Positions 53,617 to 61,618 are shown, counted from the stretch's first letter. The stretch: DNA of 64,000 nt from UBA1479 sp040216635 (GCA_040216635.1 JAVJOU010000027.1:1-64000), one strand, 5' to 3'. Notes: a model not told the origin generated them from the letters alone. A program made the numbers and translations.

Positions 53617-54003
53617 CTAAGCGCACGTCTTCTCGATGTATCCGCTAATTTCCGCCGGCTCCGAGAAGATCAAGAAGGCTCGATCACCCATCATGCCGGA
53701 CATACCTGCCGGCAGGAGCGCAGGTTTGCCGTCGGCGGGACCCATGTCGCTCATGTCGGTCTTTATCCGAAGGTTGAATTCGGAGAATTCGAGCACGTCA
53801 CCGGCGGCGGTGCTGACGAGATATCGACCCTTGCAGTACTTGACCGCCTGGACGGCTCGCTCCGGCGGCAGCTCCTTGAGATTGGCCATGTCGCGCTGGC
53901 CCATCATGCCGCCTTGGCCGCCCTGCATCATGCCGCCTTGTTGGGCAAACGTCGGACTAGCGCTCAATGCGGTGACTAGGGCAACGATCATAAAGTGCCT
54001 CAT
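53617..54003 (-). CDS. Small periplasmic Met/Gly-rich protein
   Basis: 128 residues starting after GGGAGG. Signal peptide IVALVTALSASPTFA, then QQGGMMQGGQGGMMGQRDM, a Met-rich copper-binding-like segment. The C-terminal part has a pair of Cys (KYCKGR, EKTCA) and GDVLEFSEFNLRIKTD, a compact fold I cannot name. The Met-rich segment resembles that of the next gene upstream. Probably a periplasmic copper scavenger (inference). Confidence 0.7.
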   Translation of the reverse strand: MRHFMIVALVTALSASPTFAQQGGMMQGGQGGMMGQRDMANLKELPPERAVQAVKYCKGRYLVSTAAGDVLEFSEFNLRIKTDMSDMGPADGKPALLPAGMSGMMGDRAFLIFSEPAEISGYIEKTCA

Positions 54004-54027
54004 GAAAGGACCTCCCTGACTTCAACG

Positions 54028-54066
54028 AAAAAAGCCAGGCCGGAGGAAACCACCTTCCGGCCTGGC
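54028..54066 (-). terminator. Rho-independent terminator (minus strand)
   Basis: Read on the minus strand, GCCAGGCCGGAaGG pairs with CCtCCGGCCTGGC (54034-54066 region) and is followed by six T residues (plus-strand A at 54028-54033). It ends the transcript of the 86-residue Met-rich protein gene and separates it from the downstream 128-residue gene. Confidence 0.9.
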
Positions 54067-54076
54067 CAAGTGCGCA

Positions 54077-54337
54077 TTACCTTTTTTTCTCGGGCGTCGG
54101 CTCGTCTTTCTGCGTTTCCGGCGCATGATGTTGAGCCATTCCCTGCATCATCTTGTTGCAGGTCTCCATCATCTGGCTCATCTGTCCCATCATGTTCATC
54201 ATGCCGCCCTGACCGCCTTGCATCATGCCGCCCGAGCCCTGTTGGTTTTGGGTCTCAGCTGCATAAACGGTGGGGCCGCTGGCCAGAACAGTGACGATGG
54301 CTGCAGCGCCCAAGAGTGTATTCAAGTTCGTACGCAT
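54077..54337 (-). CDS. Small periplasmic Met-rich protein
   Basis: 86 residues from the ATG with AAAGGAG upstream. Signal peptide AAAIVTVLASGPTVYA, then a Met-rich mature part: GGMMQGGQGGMMNMMGQM, MMETCNKMMQGMAQHH. Methionines, one Cys and HH suggest Cu(I) binding, as in CopC/PcoE-like scavengers. It is downstream of the CueR-type promoter at 54834-54864 and ends at a strong terminator. Confidence 0.75.
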   Translation of the reverse strand: MRTNLNTLLGAAAIVTVLASGPTVYAAETQNQQGSGGMMQGGQGGMMNMMGQMSQMMETCNKMMQGMAQHHAPETQKDEPTPEKKR

Positions 54338-54441
54338 TGTTTCAACTCCTTTCGTTAGGTAGTGCGTGGGTGTAGGTATTCGACCGCGAAGGCCAGGGGT
54401 GGCCATTCGGCGAGCTATCTCGCTCCAGTAGCATGCCACTA

Positions 54442-54804
54442 CTAGGCATTGTCGCGAGACTTTGGTGAAACGTCTGTTCCCGGCGTGCCTTTGGTGCCCT
54501 GACCGTCCGATGAGCAGGACTTGCCACCCCCCTTCATGCAGAGGCCAAGGGCGCACATTGCGGCGCAAGGTGCCAATGCCAAGAGGATCGGCGCGATCCC
54601 AATGGCAACCAGCCAACCCCAGTTGAGAGCCGCCCCGGCGACCAGCACCGCTACGGCCAGGAAGATCATGGCGCGGGGATTGCCCAGATACGGTCGGGCC
54701 CAGTTGGTTGCGCGCCAGACGTAGTATCGCCCCAGGTTGATCGTATCCTTGGTCAGGGATGTGTCGGTGGCAGTCACTTTTGTCGCTTCATTCGATGTGC
54801 TCAT
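54442..54804 (-). CDS. Small membrane protein with Cys-rich segment
   Basis: 120 residues from the ATG with GAGGTGA upstream. A soluble N-terminal third (INLGRYYVWRATNWARPYLG) is followed by two helices (AMIFLAVAVLVAGAALNW, LVAIGIAPILLALAPCAAMCALGLC) and a Cys/Gly/Ser-rich tail. Cysteines in PCAAMCALGLCMKGGGKSC may bind metal. It is the first gene behind the CueR-type promoter. Family not recognised with certainty (DUF2892-like small proteins are an option). Confidence 0.7.
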   Translation of the reverse strand: MSTSNEATKVTATDTSLTKDTINLGRYYVWRATNWARPYLGNPRAMIFLAVAVLVAGAALNWGWLVAIGIAPILLALAPCAAMCALGLCMKGGGKSCSSDGQGTKGTPGTDVSPKSRDNA

Positions 54805-54833
54805 CGCTTCACCTCGTTCGTTTCAGTTGGCAA

Positions 54834-54864
54834 AAAATACTGCTTCCAGTCACTGGAAGGTCAA
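54834..54864 (-). promoter_or_regulatory. MerR/CueR-type promoter (minus strand)
   Basis: On the minus strand: -35 TTGACC (54864-54859), a 19-bp spacer containing the palindrome TTCCAGT-g-ACTGGAA (54844-54858), -10 TATTTT (54839-54834). The long spacer with a central dyad is the mark of MerR-family activation. The same palindrome recurs at 59576-59590. It drives the 120- and 86-residue protein genes. Confidence 0.85.
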
Positions 54865-54913
54865 TAGCCTCGTACATTCAAAAAGGGGTTCGTGCTCACG
54901 GTTGTTCCATACA

Positions 54914-55570
54914 TCACTGATTGCTTCCGCGTGCCGATCGCGCCGCCGCGGCCTCCGGCGTCACGTACTTTTCGAGGACGTGCACCACTTCGTCACTGTC
55001 CCATTTGGCAGGCCCGACGGTTCGGCCGATCTCACGACCTTCGCGGTCGACCAGAAGAGTAGTCGGGATGCCGACCGCGCCCAACTGCCGGGCGGCCTTG
55101 CCGGTCCGATCGACGTAGATGCCAAGATTCTTGAGGCCCAGCTCCTGATAGAATGCTTTCACCGTCGGCAGCCCCTCCCGGTCGATCGACAGGGGAACGA
55201 CTCGAAAGTCGGGGCCGCCGAGCCTGGCTTCGAGTCGGTCCAACGCGGGCATTTCCTCCCGACACGGGACACACCAGGTGGCCCAGATATTGAGGAGCAC
55301 CACCTCGCCTTCTAACGCGTTCAAGGTCATCTCGCGGCCCTCGCCGTCGACGAACTTTAGCTCCGGTAGTGGCCTTGGGGTCTCCAGCGCGGAAAAGGAA
55401 AACCCCTTGTCGGAACGTGTCGCCGTGGTCGGTCCATCGGAAGCCGGCGACCCGGCGGACACCACCGGCACGGTCGTGCTGTAGTGATGGTAGATGCCGC
55501 CGGCGATGAATGCTGCGACGGCCAGAACACCTACGGTGATGATCGCTGTCTTCAGGCGCATGAACGACAC
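54914..55570 (-). CDS. TlpA-like membrane-anchored thioredoxin
   Basis: 218 residues from GTG 55570, which has GGAG 9 nt upstream (an ATG at 55561 is less well placed). Membrane anchor IITVGVLAVAAFIAGGIYHHYS. Thioredoxin fold with WATWCVPCREEMPALDRLEA and cis-Pro in GVGIPTTLLVDREG-type sequence (GAVGIPTTLLV). TlpA proteins reduce copper-chaperone or oxidase cysteines in the periplasm. It lies downstream of ccmG. Confidence 0.88.
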   Translation of the reverse strand: MSFMRLKTAIITVGVLAVAAFIAGGIYHHYSTTVPVVSAGSPASDGPTTATRSDKGFSFSALETPRPLPELKFVDGEGREMTLNALEGEVVLLNIWATWCVPCREEMPALDRLEARLGGPDFRVVPLSIDREGLPTVKAFYQELGLKNLGIYVDRTGKAARQLGAVGIPTTLLVDREGREIGRTVGPAKWDSDEVVHVLEKYVTPEAAAARSARGSNQ

Positions 55571-55631
55571 TCGCGGCTACTCCACTCGACGTGTTGCCGA
55601 ATGAAAGGTTGGAGCTTGCGGGCAACGAGCT

Positions 55632-56222
55632 TCATTTACGCAACTCCTCGATCAACGGTCCAATCTTGTCCCGATAGACTTCTGGTGTGACCGGCCCCAC
55701 CTGCTTGAAGGCGATCCGACCGTCTCGGTCGATGACGAAGGTCTCGGGGACGCCATAGACGCCCCATTCGATCGAGACCCGGCCGTTAAGATCGGCGCCG
55801 GTGCGCGTATAGGGATCGCCCAGATCATCAAGCCAGTTGGCGGCGTCCTGGGGACGGTCCTTGTAGTTTATCCCGTGGATGGGGACGACGCCTTGCTCAC
55901 TGAGCCTCATGAACACCGGATGCTCGTAGCGGCAGGCTGTGCACCACGAGGCGAACACGTTGACGAGAGAAACCTCGCCCTTCAGGTCTTCGCTCGAAAG
56001 GCCCAGTGTGCGTCCCTGGACGGGTGGAAGGCTGAAGTCGGGGACGGTCTTGCCGATCAGCGCCGAGGGAAGCTCGCGCGGATCCCGGGTCAATCCCCAG
56101 CCGAGGGCCACCGCCAGACCCAGGAAGAAGACGACTGGCATCAAGAATGCGATGCGAAACCGCCGGTGCGGCCGATCAGCGACCGCGCCGTGATCATCGG
56201 AAGTTAAGGAGCGTCTGACCAT
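55632..56222 (-). CDS. ccmG: CcmG/DsbE-type thiol:disulfide interchange protein
   Basis: 196 residues with one anchor (FRIAFLMPVVFFLGLAVALGWGL), the CcmG opening DPRELPSALIGKTVPDFSLP, active site WCTACRYEHP in FASWCTACR, and the GVYGVPETFVID segment. The active-site dipeptide TA differs from the usual PT/PS. It reduces apocytochrome c cysteines before haem attachment. Start overlaps the stop of the 50-residue gene by one base. Confidence 0.9.
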   Translation of the reverse strand: MVRRSLTSDDHGAVADRPHRRFRIAFLMPVVFFLGLAVALGWGLTRDPRELPSALIGKTVPDFSLPPVQGRTLGLSSEDLKGEVSLVNVFASWCTACRYEHPVFMRLSEQGVVPIHGINYKDRPQDAANWLDDLGDPYTRTGADLNGRVSIEWGVYGVPETFVIDRDGRIAFKQVGPVTPEVYRDKIGPLIEELRK

Positions 56223-56374
56223 TACGGCTCACTCCGTCCCTGGCCCGTACGGCCGGTGAAGAGCAGATATTTGATGAGGGCCGCGGCACCGAGGATCAGC
56301 ACGGCGAGCAGCAGAACACCGGCTCCCATCATCACCCAGCCGCCAAGGCTGCAATCCATAGTGTTCTGCATCAT
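56222..56374 (-). CDS. Small single-helix membrane protein, 50 residues
   Basis: ATG ATG start with GGAG about 10 nt upstream. The product has one long helix (WVMMGAGVLLLAVLILGAAALIKYLLF) and a short polar tail ending RSEP. The TAA overlaps the ccmG ATG by one base, so the two are coupled. Its size and place match the tiny CcmD-like or SHOCT-type companions of cytochrome and copper genes, but no family motif is certain. Confidence 0.6.
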   Translation of the reverse strand: MMQNTMDCSLGGWVMMGAGVLLLAVLILGAAALIKYLLFTGRTGQGRSEP

Positions 56375-56458
56375 CGCAACGTTAGCTCCGTCTTTCCGTA
56401 TCGGTCAGTCTTCACTTGCTGCCGTATCAGTTGCTGAAATCCTCACGCACATGTCCAC

Positions 56459-56911
56459 CTACTCTCTGGCAAACTCCTTGGACCCAACCGCCGAACCTTG
56501 TGGTATCTCGTAGATGATCAGCGGACCAGCTTTGCGGCCCGGCATGCCGGGGGTCCCCACCGGCATGCCCGGTAGCGAAATGCCCCTGATCTTCGGCTTC
56601 TCCGTCAGCAGCTTCGTCAGGGTATCGATCGGGACGAGCCCTTCGACGACATAGCCGTCGATCGCCAGGGTGTGGCAGCCGTAAAAACGCTCCGGTACCA
56701 CGAACAAACGCTTTGTGATCTCGAGCTTCCGATCTGGTAACGACTCGACCTTGACCTTGAAGCCGTGCCCCTCCAGATACTTTGCGTATTCGTCGCAGCA
56801 GCCGCATTGCAGCGGCTTGTACAGGGTGGCTGTTTTTGCTTCGTCTGCCGCGGCGGGCGAAACCGCCAAGACAGTCGCCAGGGTAGTTGCAAGAACGAAA
56901 GCTGCTTTCAT
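56459..56911 (-). CDS. DUF411 metal-binding protein, exported
   Basis: 150 residues from the ATG with GAGGAA upstream. Signal peptide FVLATTLATVLAVSPAAA, then the DUF411 start TATLYKPLQCGCCDEYAKYLEG, which resembles the CxCC metal-binding loop, plus ERFYGCHTLAIDGYVVEGLVP and GISLPGMPVGTPGMPG. Family members occur with copper and multicopper oxidase genes and are thought to bind copper in the periplasm. It follows the multicopper oxidase gene by 33 nt. Confidence 0.88.
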   Translation of the reverse strand: MKAAFVLATTLATVLAVSPAAADEAKTATLYKPLQCGCCDEYAKYLEGHGFKVKVESLPDRKLEITKRLFVVPERFYGCHTLAIDGYVVEGLVPIDTLTKLLTEKPKIRGISLPGMPVGTPGMPGRKAGPLIIYEIPQGSAVGSKEFARE

Positions 56912-56944
56912 AGTCGGTTTCCTCTCTAATCCTTCGATCATGTG

Positions 56945-58366
56945 TCAAACTACTTGAATGACGCCCATCATCCCGGCGGCCTGGTGCTCGAGGATGTGGC
57001 AGTGAATCATCCAGTCGCCGGGATTGTCGGCGACGAAGGCGATCTCGACCTTTTCACGCGGCGCCATGAACACCGTATCCTGCCATTCGCGGAACCGGGT
57101 CGGTGTGCCGTTGCGGGCGATCACTCGGAACGAATGGCCGTGCAGGTGAATCGGATGGGCCCAGGCTGTGTCGTTGCGTAGAGCGAGGACATACGACTCC
57201 CCGCGCCGAAGGGTAATCAACGGGTCCATCACATGGCCAGTGGCGCTCACGCCGTTGATAGACCATATCCCCCCCATCATGCCGTGCGTGTCCGACCGTT
57301 GGCCGCGCATCATCCCGCCGCCCATCATGCCCCCCTGGAACGCAACCTCGTGGCGCTCCGCGCGGTCGAGCGATGGCTCAGGCATGGTGTTGGCGGGCAG
57401 GCTGACAGGCGACGTCCGATCTTGCTCTCGCCTCAGCGGCGGCTCGTCGCTGTAGACGATCTCACTCAGACTGTAGGCGTTGGTCGCATAGAAGCTGTCG
57501 CGTATCGCATAACGTGCGCCGGGCTCGCCGACCATGTCGAGCATGAGGTCCAGCCGCATGGCGGGGCCCAGCAGTACACGTCCGTTCGGAGGTACATGCG
57601 GCTCCACGGGCTGGCCGTCCATGGCGATGATGAATGGGCGGTGGTTTCGAAAGACGAGGGCGAAAATTCTGGCGTTGGCGGCATTGAACAGGCGCAAGCG
57701 TACGCGCTCTCCGGTCCGCACGTTCAAGGGAGTCGGCAATCGTCCATTGATGGTGACTGTGTTGCCGATCCGGCCGGCCATGCTCATTTCCATGCGATTG
57801 CCGAAGTCGTCGACAATTTGGGCGTCCTTGCGGATACGCCAGTCGCCGAGCATCCAAATGATGTCGCGGTCGACCGCGACCGGTTCGCGTTCTTCGACAA
57901 TTAGCGGGCCGTAAAGGCCGCGCCCAACCTGCTCGAAGCTCCGCTGGTGCGGGTGGTACCAATAAGTACCGGCGTCTGGACAGTCGAACTCGTAGATGAA
58001 GGTCTCGCCCGGGGCGATGGGCTTCTGGGTCAGATGCGGCACGCCGTCCATCGGGTTCGGCACGCGCATGCCATGCCAGTGGACGGTGGTCTCCTCGTCG
58101 AGCCCGTTCTCTATGGCGACACGCAGCCGCTCGCCTTGCTGTACCCGAATCTCCGGGCCAGGCACCGCGCCGTTATAGGCCCAGACGGCGGTCTTGGGAT
58201 GTCCGGTGCCGACCAGCGGTACGCGCCCGGGAGCAGCTTTGATGGTATAGCGTCGCGCGTTGTCGGCGCTCGCCGGCCACGCCGGCATCAGCGCGGTCAG
58301 CGCCAAGCCGCCACTCGCCGCCAGAAAGGCGCGGCGCGAGATGGCATGCTTCGAATCGATCTTCAC
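56945..58366 (-). CDS. Multicopper oxidase with Tat signal (CopA/CueO-like)
   Basis: 473 residues from a GTG start with GAGGGA upstream. Tat signal SRRAFLAASGGLALTALMPAW. Cupredoxin domains carry all copper motifs: HWHG, WYHPH, HPIHLHGHSF and HCHILEHQAAGMMG. A Met-rich insert near residues 340-370 (FQGGMMGGGMMRGQRSDTHG) resembles the Cu(I)-binding loop of CueO and CopA. It oxidises toxic Cu(I) in the periplasm. Confidence 0.95.
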   Translation of the reverse strand: MKIDSKHAISRRAFLAASGGLALTALMPAWPASADNARRYTIKAAPGRVPLVGTGHPKTAVWAYNGAVPGPEIRVQQGERLRVAIENGLDEETTVHWHGMRVPNPMDGVPHLTQKPIAPGETFIYEFDCPDAGTYWYHPHQRSFEQVGRGLYGPLIVEEREPVAVDRDIIWMLGDWRIRKDAQIVDDFGNRMEMSMAGRIGNTVTINGRLPTPLNVRTGERVRLRLFNAANARIFALVFRNHRPFIIAMDGQPVEPHVPPNGRVLLGPAMRLDLMLDMVGEPGARYAIRDSFYATNAYSLSEIVYSDEPPLRREQDRTSPVSLPANTMPEPSLDRAERHEVAFQGGMMGGGMMRGQRSDTHGMMGGIWSINGVSATGHVMDPLITLRRGESYVLALRNDTAWAHPIHLHGHSFRVIARNGTPTRFREWQDTVFMAPREKVEIAFVADNPGDWMIHCHILEHQAAGMMGVIQVV

Positions 58367-58501
58367 GTTCTGATCCCTCGTGAATCCTCAGATGACGGAT
58401 TGTCTCGGCAAGACCATCGGCCTTGTCGATTTCCGTTGGACATCGCCCGGTGGCGATGCGTCGATGCGGTGAACCGGCGCTAAATCGCGCCCGCCCGCAC
58501 G

Positions 58502-58864
58502 TCAGCCAAGGCTGAGGGATTTGGGAGGGTAGGGATCGGGCGGCGCGGTCAGGTCGCCCGCCACGCTGGACACCGGAGTGCCCTGCTTTATGTTCTGAGT
58601 AACGGCGAGGCCGCCCGCGGCCGGCAACAACACCGCCATGCCGGAGCAGTTCAGCACCGGCGCGCAAGTAACGGCATCGGCGCTGTCATCGCTGTTGCCG
58701 CCGCAGCCGTCACAGTCGCCCTGGCCGGACATGTCGGCGTCGCCCGCCATCGCCATCTGGACGGCCATTTTGCTGGCCTGAACGGTAGACAGGCTCATGC
58801 CCAGGGTCAGGAAGACCCCGAGGAAAAGCGCAATGAACTGCCGCGATGACCAGTATTTCATCAT
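58502..58864 (-). CDS. Exported Cys-containing hypothetical protein
   Basis: 120 residues from ATG 58864. Signal peptide FIALFLGVFLTLGMSLSTVQA, followed by a Met/Asp-rich part (MAVQMAMAGDADMSGQGDCDGCGGNSDD) and TCAPVLNCSGMAVLLP. Four cysteines (CDGC, CAPVLNC) fit a metal or redox site. It leads the minus-strand copper cluster, about 135 nt before the multicopper oxidase. Family uncertain (DUF2946-like is possible). Confidence 0.7.
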   Translation of the reverse strand: MMKYWSSRQFIALFLGVFLTLGMSLSTVQASKMAVQMAMAGDADMSGQGDCDGCGGNSDDSADAVTCAPVLNCSGMAVLLPAAGGLAVTQNIKQGTPVSSVAGDLTAPPDPYPPKSLSLG

Positions 58865-58877
58865 TCCATAATGGCAC

Positions 58878-58898
58878 ACTTGTCATGAGCCGACAAGT
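58878..58898. promoter_or_regulatory. Inverted repeat upstream of the copper cluster
   Basis: ACTTGTC (58878-58884), 7-nt spacer, GACAAGT (58892-58898). It lies 13-34 nt before the start of the 120-residue gene on the minus strand, so it is well placed for an operator or 5' stem. It differs from the CueR-type palindrome. Confidence 0.55.
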
Positions 58899-59193
58899 AT
58901 TCTTATAGGCACGTTGCCGCGACGGGTTGGCGCTTACTTGGTTGCCAGCCGACGCCGCCGCTAGGGTCCGGGTCCCGCTGTTCCGCCGAACAGAGATCAC
59001 CTGCCGGCGCGAAGCCGGCTCATCGCGTCGGCGAAGGCAGGTCGGTGTTCACGGCACCGTGAACGCTAGACTCCGGGACTGGCACCTTGGCTTGAGCCGT
59101 TGACGGTCGGCCAACAGACCGGTCTCAAAGGAAGGCCGATGCCTCGGGGCGCCCTTGGCCCGAACACGGCCCCGAACACTGCAGGGCGAGATC
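58899..59193. other. Gene-free region at the island's divergent centre
   Basis: About 300 bp between the minus-strand copper cluster and the methyltransferase remnant. No coding frame with recognisable content was found. A short stem GTGTTCACGGCACCGTGAAC lies near 59045-59064. Confidence 0.4.
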
Positions 59194-59430
59194 ATGGGTT
59201 TCTATCAAAACCGTGTCCTGCCACATCTGCAGCGCGTCACCATGCGCAACCGTCAACTGCGGCCGTACCGAGGGCGCGTGGTCGGGGCTGCAGAGGGCCG
59301 TGTGCTGGAAGTGGGGATGGGCTCCTGTCTCTAACCTGCCGTTTACTCGGACCGGGTCCGCGAGGTGATCGGGCTCAAGCCGGCACCACGGCTGTACTTG
59401 TCGATTGCCGGCAACATCCTGAATGCCTTA
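59194..59430 (+). pseudogene. Class I SAM methyltransferase remnant
   Basis: The frame starts MGFYQNRVLPHLQRVTMRNR and reaches the SAM loop RVLEVGMGSCL, then TAA at about 59334-59336. The same frame goes on as PAVYSDRVREVIGLKPAPRL before losing similarity. Intact relatives read GSGLNLPFYSDRVREVIGL. An inserted T and a nearby lost T explain the break. The 3' two thirds are missing. Frame-disrupted and truncated, so non-functional. Confidence 0.75.
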
Positions 59431-59569
59431 ACTCACTCTAAAAATGTGAGAAAACAAGGAGTTCAGTCATCATGGTTTGGGACTCCACTTGGGGTCCTCT
59501 AATATTTTTCTCATGGCAGTGCTCTCTCCTTGCTCAACACATGAAAACCCTAGCGAGCGCACGCGGCGC

Positions 59570-59600
59570 TTGACATTCCAGTAACTGGAAGCATTAGGGT
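59570..59600 (+). promoter_or_regulatory. MerR/CueR-type promoter (plus strand)
   Basis: -35 TTGACA (59570-59575), 19-bp spacer with TTCCAGT-a-ACTGGAA (59576-59590), -10 TAGGGT (59595-59600). It has the same dyad and spacing as the minus-strand promoter at 54834-54864. It points into the Bax-inhibitor remnant, dsbA-like and cueR genes, so the CueR homologue may regulate itself. Confidence 0.85.
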
Positions 59601-59700
59601 CGCGATAACTTGTATGACTTGTGAATCGCTTTGCGTCGAGGCGGGTGCCGACACGTGAGTGGACGCCGTAGCTTACACAGATCGGGTGAAGTAGAGAGAC

Positions 59701-59989
59701 GTGGAACTTAACCAGCTCCAAGCACGTGCGTTGGCGACCGATATATCCCGAGGCGAGATCGACCTGGGCCTGCGCGGCTACATACTGCAGTTCGTCGTGT
59801 CGGTGGCCAGTGTGCTCGTGTTCGCGGGCCTAACGGCCTACGACACGCAGCGTATCAAGAAGCTCTATGCCAATACTGACGAAGATCAGGTGACAAGTCG
59901 AAAGGCCATCATGGGCGCATTGACACTTTACCTCGACTTCATCAACCTTTTTCATCTTCCTGCTGCACTTCTTGGGGAACCGCAGATAG
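59701..59989 (+). pseudogene. Bax inhibitor-1/YccA family remnant
   Basis: The 3' part matches the C-terminus of BI-1/YccA proteins: VLVFAGLTAYDTQRIKKLYA and KAIMGALTLYLDFINLF. After that a T inserted in a T-run (59948-59952) shifts the frame. The +1 frame restores the family end FLLHFLGNRR and stops at 59989. The first six helices are missing and the N-terminal 30 codons look unrelated. It overlaps the path from the CueR-type promoter to dsbA. Confidence 0.8.
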
Positions 59990-60037
59990 GAGGGAAAATC
60001 AGAATGGGTGAGGTTGGGCTGTAAAGGAGATGATACG

Positions 60038-60802
60038 ATGTTGCCAGCACTGAAGATTGTCGGACTTGGGTTTATAGGAGCCGCGCTTGCCATAGGGGCA
60101 TGGATGGCCCTCGTTGTTGCCGGTGTTGTTCCGGACAAAGGTCCTCAACAGCCGAGGGGAAACTTCGAACAGCGCGTCCGCAATTACCTCATCGAGAACC
60201 CGCAGGTTCTCGTCGAGTCCTTGCAGCGCATGCAAGAACAAAAGCGTACGGCCCAGACGGACGAGATCGCCCAGATCATCGCGGCGCGCAACGATGAGAT
60301 ATTCAATGATCCAGCGACGCCTGTCGGCGGAAATCCTGAGGGCGACGTCAGCCTCGTCGAGTTCTTTGACTACAATTGCCCCTATTGCCGGCGGGTGGCG
60401 CCGACGCTGGTCGAGATCGAGAAGGACGATGCCAAGCTCCGCTTCGTCTACAAGGAGTGGCCGATCCTCGGCCCGAACTCCGAGTTCGCCGCGCGTGCAG
60501 CATTAGCGTCACGCAGTCAGGGGAAGTACGTCGAGTTTCACAAGGGGCTGATGTTGGCCAGCGGGCTTATGAACGAGTCGAAGGTACTCAAGGTGGCGGC
60601 TCAGGTCGGTCTCGATGTTGACCGGCTGAGACAAGATATGGAGGCGCCGGAGATAACCACGTTGATCGAGCGCAACCGGGAGCTCGCCCGGGCTCTCCGC
60701 ATCACCGGAACGCCGAGCTTCGTGATCGGCGACCAGTTGCTGCGAGGCGCTGCGGACGCGGAGGTCATTCGGGGTTACATCCGGGAGGAAAGAGAGAAAT
60801 GA
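60038..60802 (+). CDS. DsbA/ScsC-like thiol-disulfide protein
   Basis: 254 residues from the ATG with AAAGGAGA upstream. One N-terminal anchor or signal (FIGAALAIGAWMALVVAGVVP), a helical region (residues 40-85), and a thioredoxin fold with VEFFDYNCPYCRRVAPTL and cis-Pro in ITGTPSFVIGDQLL. It oxidises or shuffles periplasmic disulfides. Members of this type (ScsC) protect against copper. A 20-codon frame (60799-60861) overlapping the stop has no clear meaning. Confidence 0.9.
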   Translation: MLPALKIVGLGFIGAALAIGAWMALVVAGVVPDKGPQQPRGNFEQRVRNYLIENPQVLVESLQRMQEQKRTAQTDEIAQIIAARNDEIFNDPATPVGGNPEGDVSLVEFFDYNCPYCRRVAPTLVEIEKDDAKLRFVYKEWPILGPNSEFAARAALASRSQGKYVEFHKGLMLASGLMNESKVLKVAAQVGLDVDRLRQDMEAPEITTLIERNRELARALRITGTPSFVIGDQLLRGAADAEVIRGYIREEREK

Positions 60803-60901
60803 CACGGCGCGTGGCGGTGAAGCTGCCGAGTGGCGACGACAAAGCCGTCCTCGCCGTGTGAAGATTAGGAGGCCCGGCAGCTTGACTGCGGGATAGTGGC
60901 G

Positions 60902-61207
60902 ATGAGCACGGCGGGAATTGCCAACGACTGCCATGGATCCGGTAGCGAGACACGCAGCGAATTCCTTTATCTGTCGGCCAGTGCGATGACGGCTGTGGGT
61001 TCAGGGATAGCGTTGTGGCCCCTAATCGACAGCATGAACCCGGCAGCAGATATCCTTGCCCTGGCCACAGTCGAAGTGGACTTAGCGCGGATTGAGCTGG
61101 GCCAGTGCGTGACGGGGAAATGGCGCCGGCAGCCCGTCTTCATCAACCACCGGACGCTGGAGCAGATCACCCGAGCGCGGGCATTGGCAGAAAGGAGAGA
61201 CCGAGCG
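60902..61207 (+). pseudogene. N-terminal fragment of Rieske protein PetA, in frame with cueR
   Basis: The codons directly before cueR read RSEFLYLSASAMTAVGSG and WPLIDSMNPAADILALATVEVD, then GKWRRQPVFINHRT, the start of the ubiquinol-cytochrome c reductase iron-sulfur subunit including its membrane anchor. The cluster-binding domain is absent. The frame continues without a stop into cueR. The fragment probably came from recombination near a petABC operon. Translation as a fusion is possible but less likely because cueR has its own site. Confidence 0.8.
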
Positions 61208-61618
61208 ATGAACATTGGAGCCGTTGCGGAGAAGTCGGGCGTTCCGCCCAAGACGATCCGCTACTATGAGAGCATTGGCCTGATTCCTTTGGCGGATCGT
61301 CATCCAAACGGCTATCGGAGCTATGACGCCATTGACCTGCACACGCTCAATTTCATCAAGCAGGCGCGCGGCCTGGGATTCTCTGTCGATGAAGTGCGCG
61401 ACCTGCTCGATCTCTGGCGCGACAGGCGCCGTTCCAGCGCCTCGGTGAAGGCCTTGGCGACCGAGCACCTGGAGGTGCTCGGTCGCAAGATCGAAGAGCT
61501 CCAGTCAATGCGAAAGACTCTTGCCACCCTGATTGAGCGGTGCCGGGGCGACGAGCGGCCGGATTGCCCCATCCTTGACGACCTCGCAGATGATAAGGAG
61601 GTGCGGGGTGCCGGATGA
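61208..61618 (+). CDS. cueR: CueR-type Cu(I)-responsive MerR regulator
   Basis: 136 residues from the ATG with AGGAGAG upstream. MerR helix-turn-helix MNIGAVAEKSGVPPKTIRYYESIGLIP, coiled coil, and the metal loop CRGDERPDCPIL with Cys-x7-Cys as in CueR. It activates from 19-bp-spaced promoters; two such promoters lie at 54834-54864 and 59570-59600. ccdA follows after 47 nt. Confidence 0.93.
   Translation: MNIGAVAEKSGVPPKTIRYYESIGLIPLADRHPNGYRSYDAIDLHTLNFIKQARGLGFSVDEVRDLLDLWRDRRRSSASVKALATEHLEVLGRKIEELQSMRKTLATLIERCRGDERPDCPILDDLADDKEVRGAG

Noticed and set aside
59100..59441. 113-codon plus-strand frame
   Set aside because: It overlaps the methyltransferase remnant in another phase and has no protein-like features.
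60799..60861. 20-codon frame overlapping the dsbA-like stop
   Set aside because: It starts with a coupled ATG and slightly resembles an aldo/keto reductase N-terminus, but it is too short to call.
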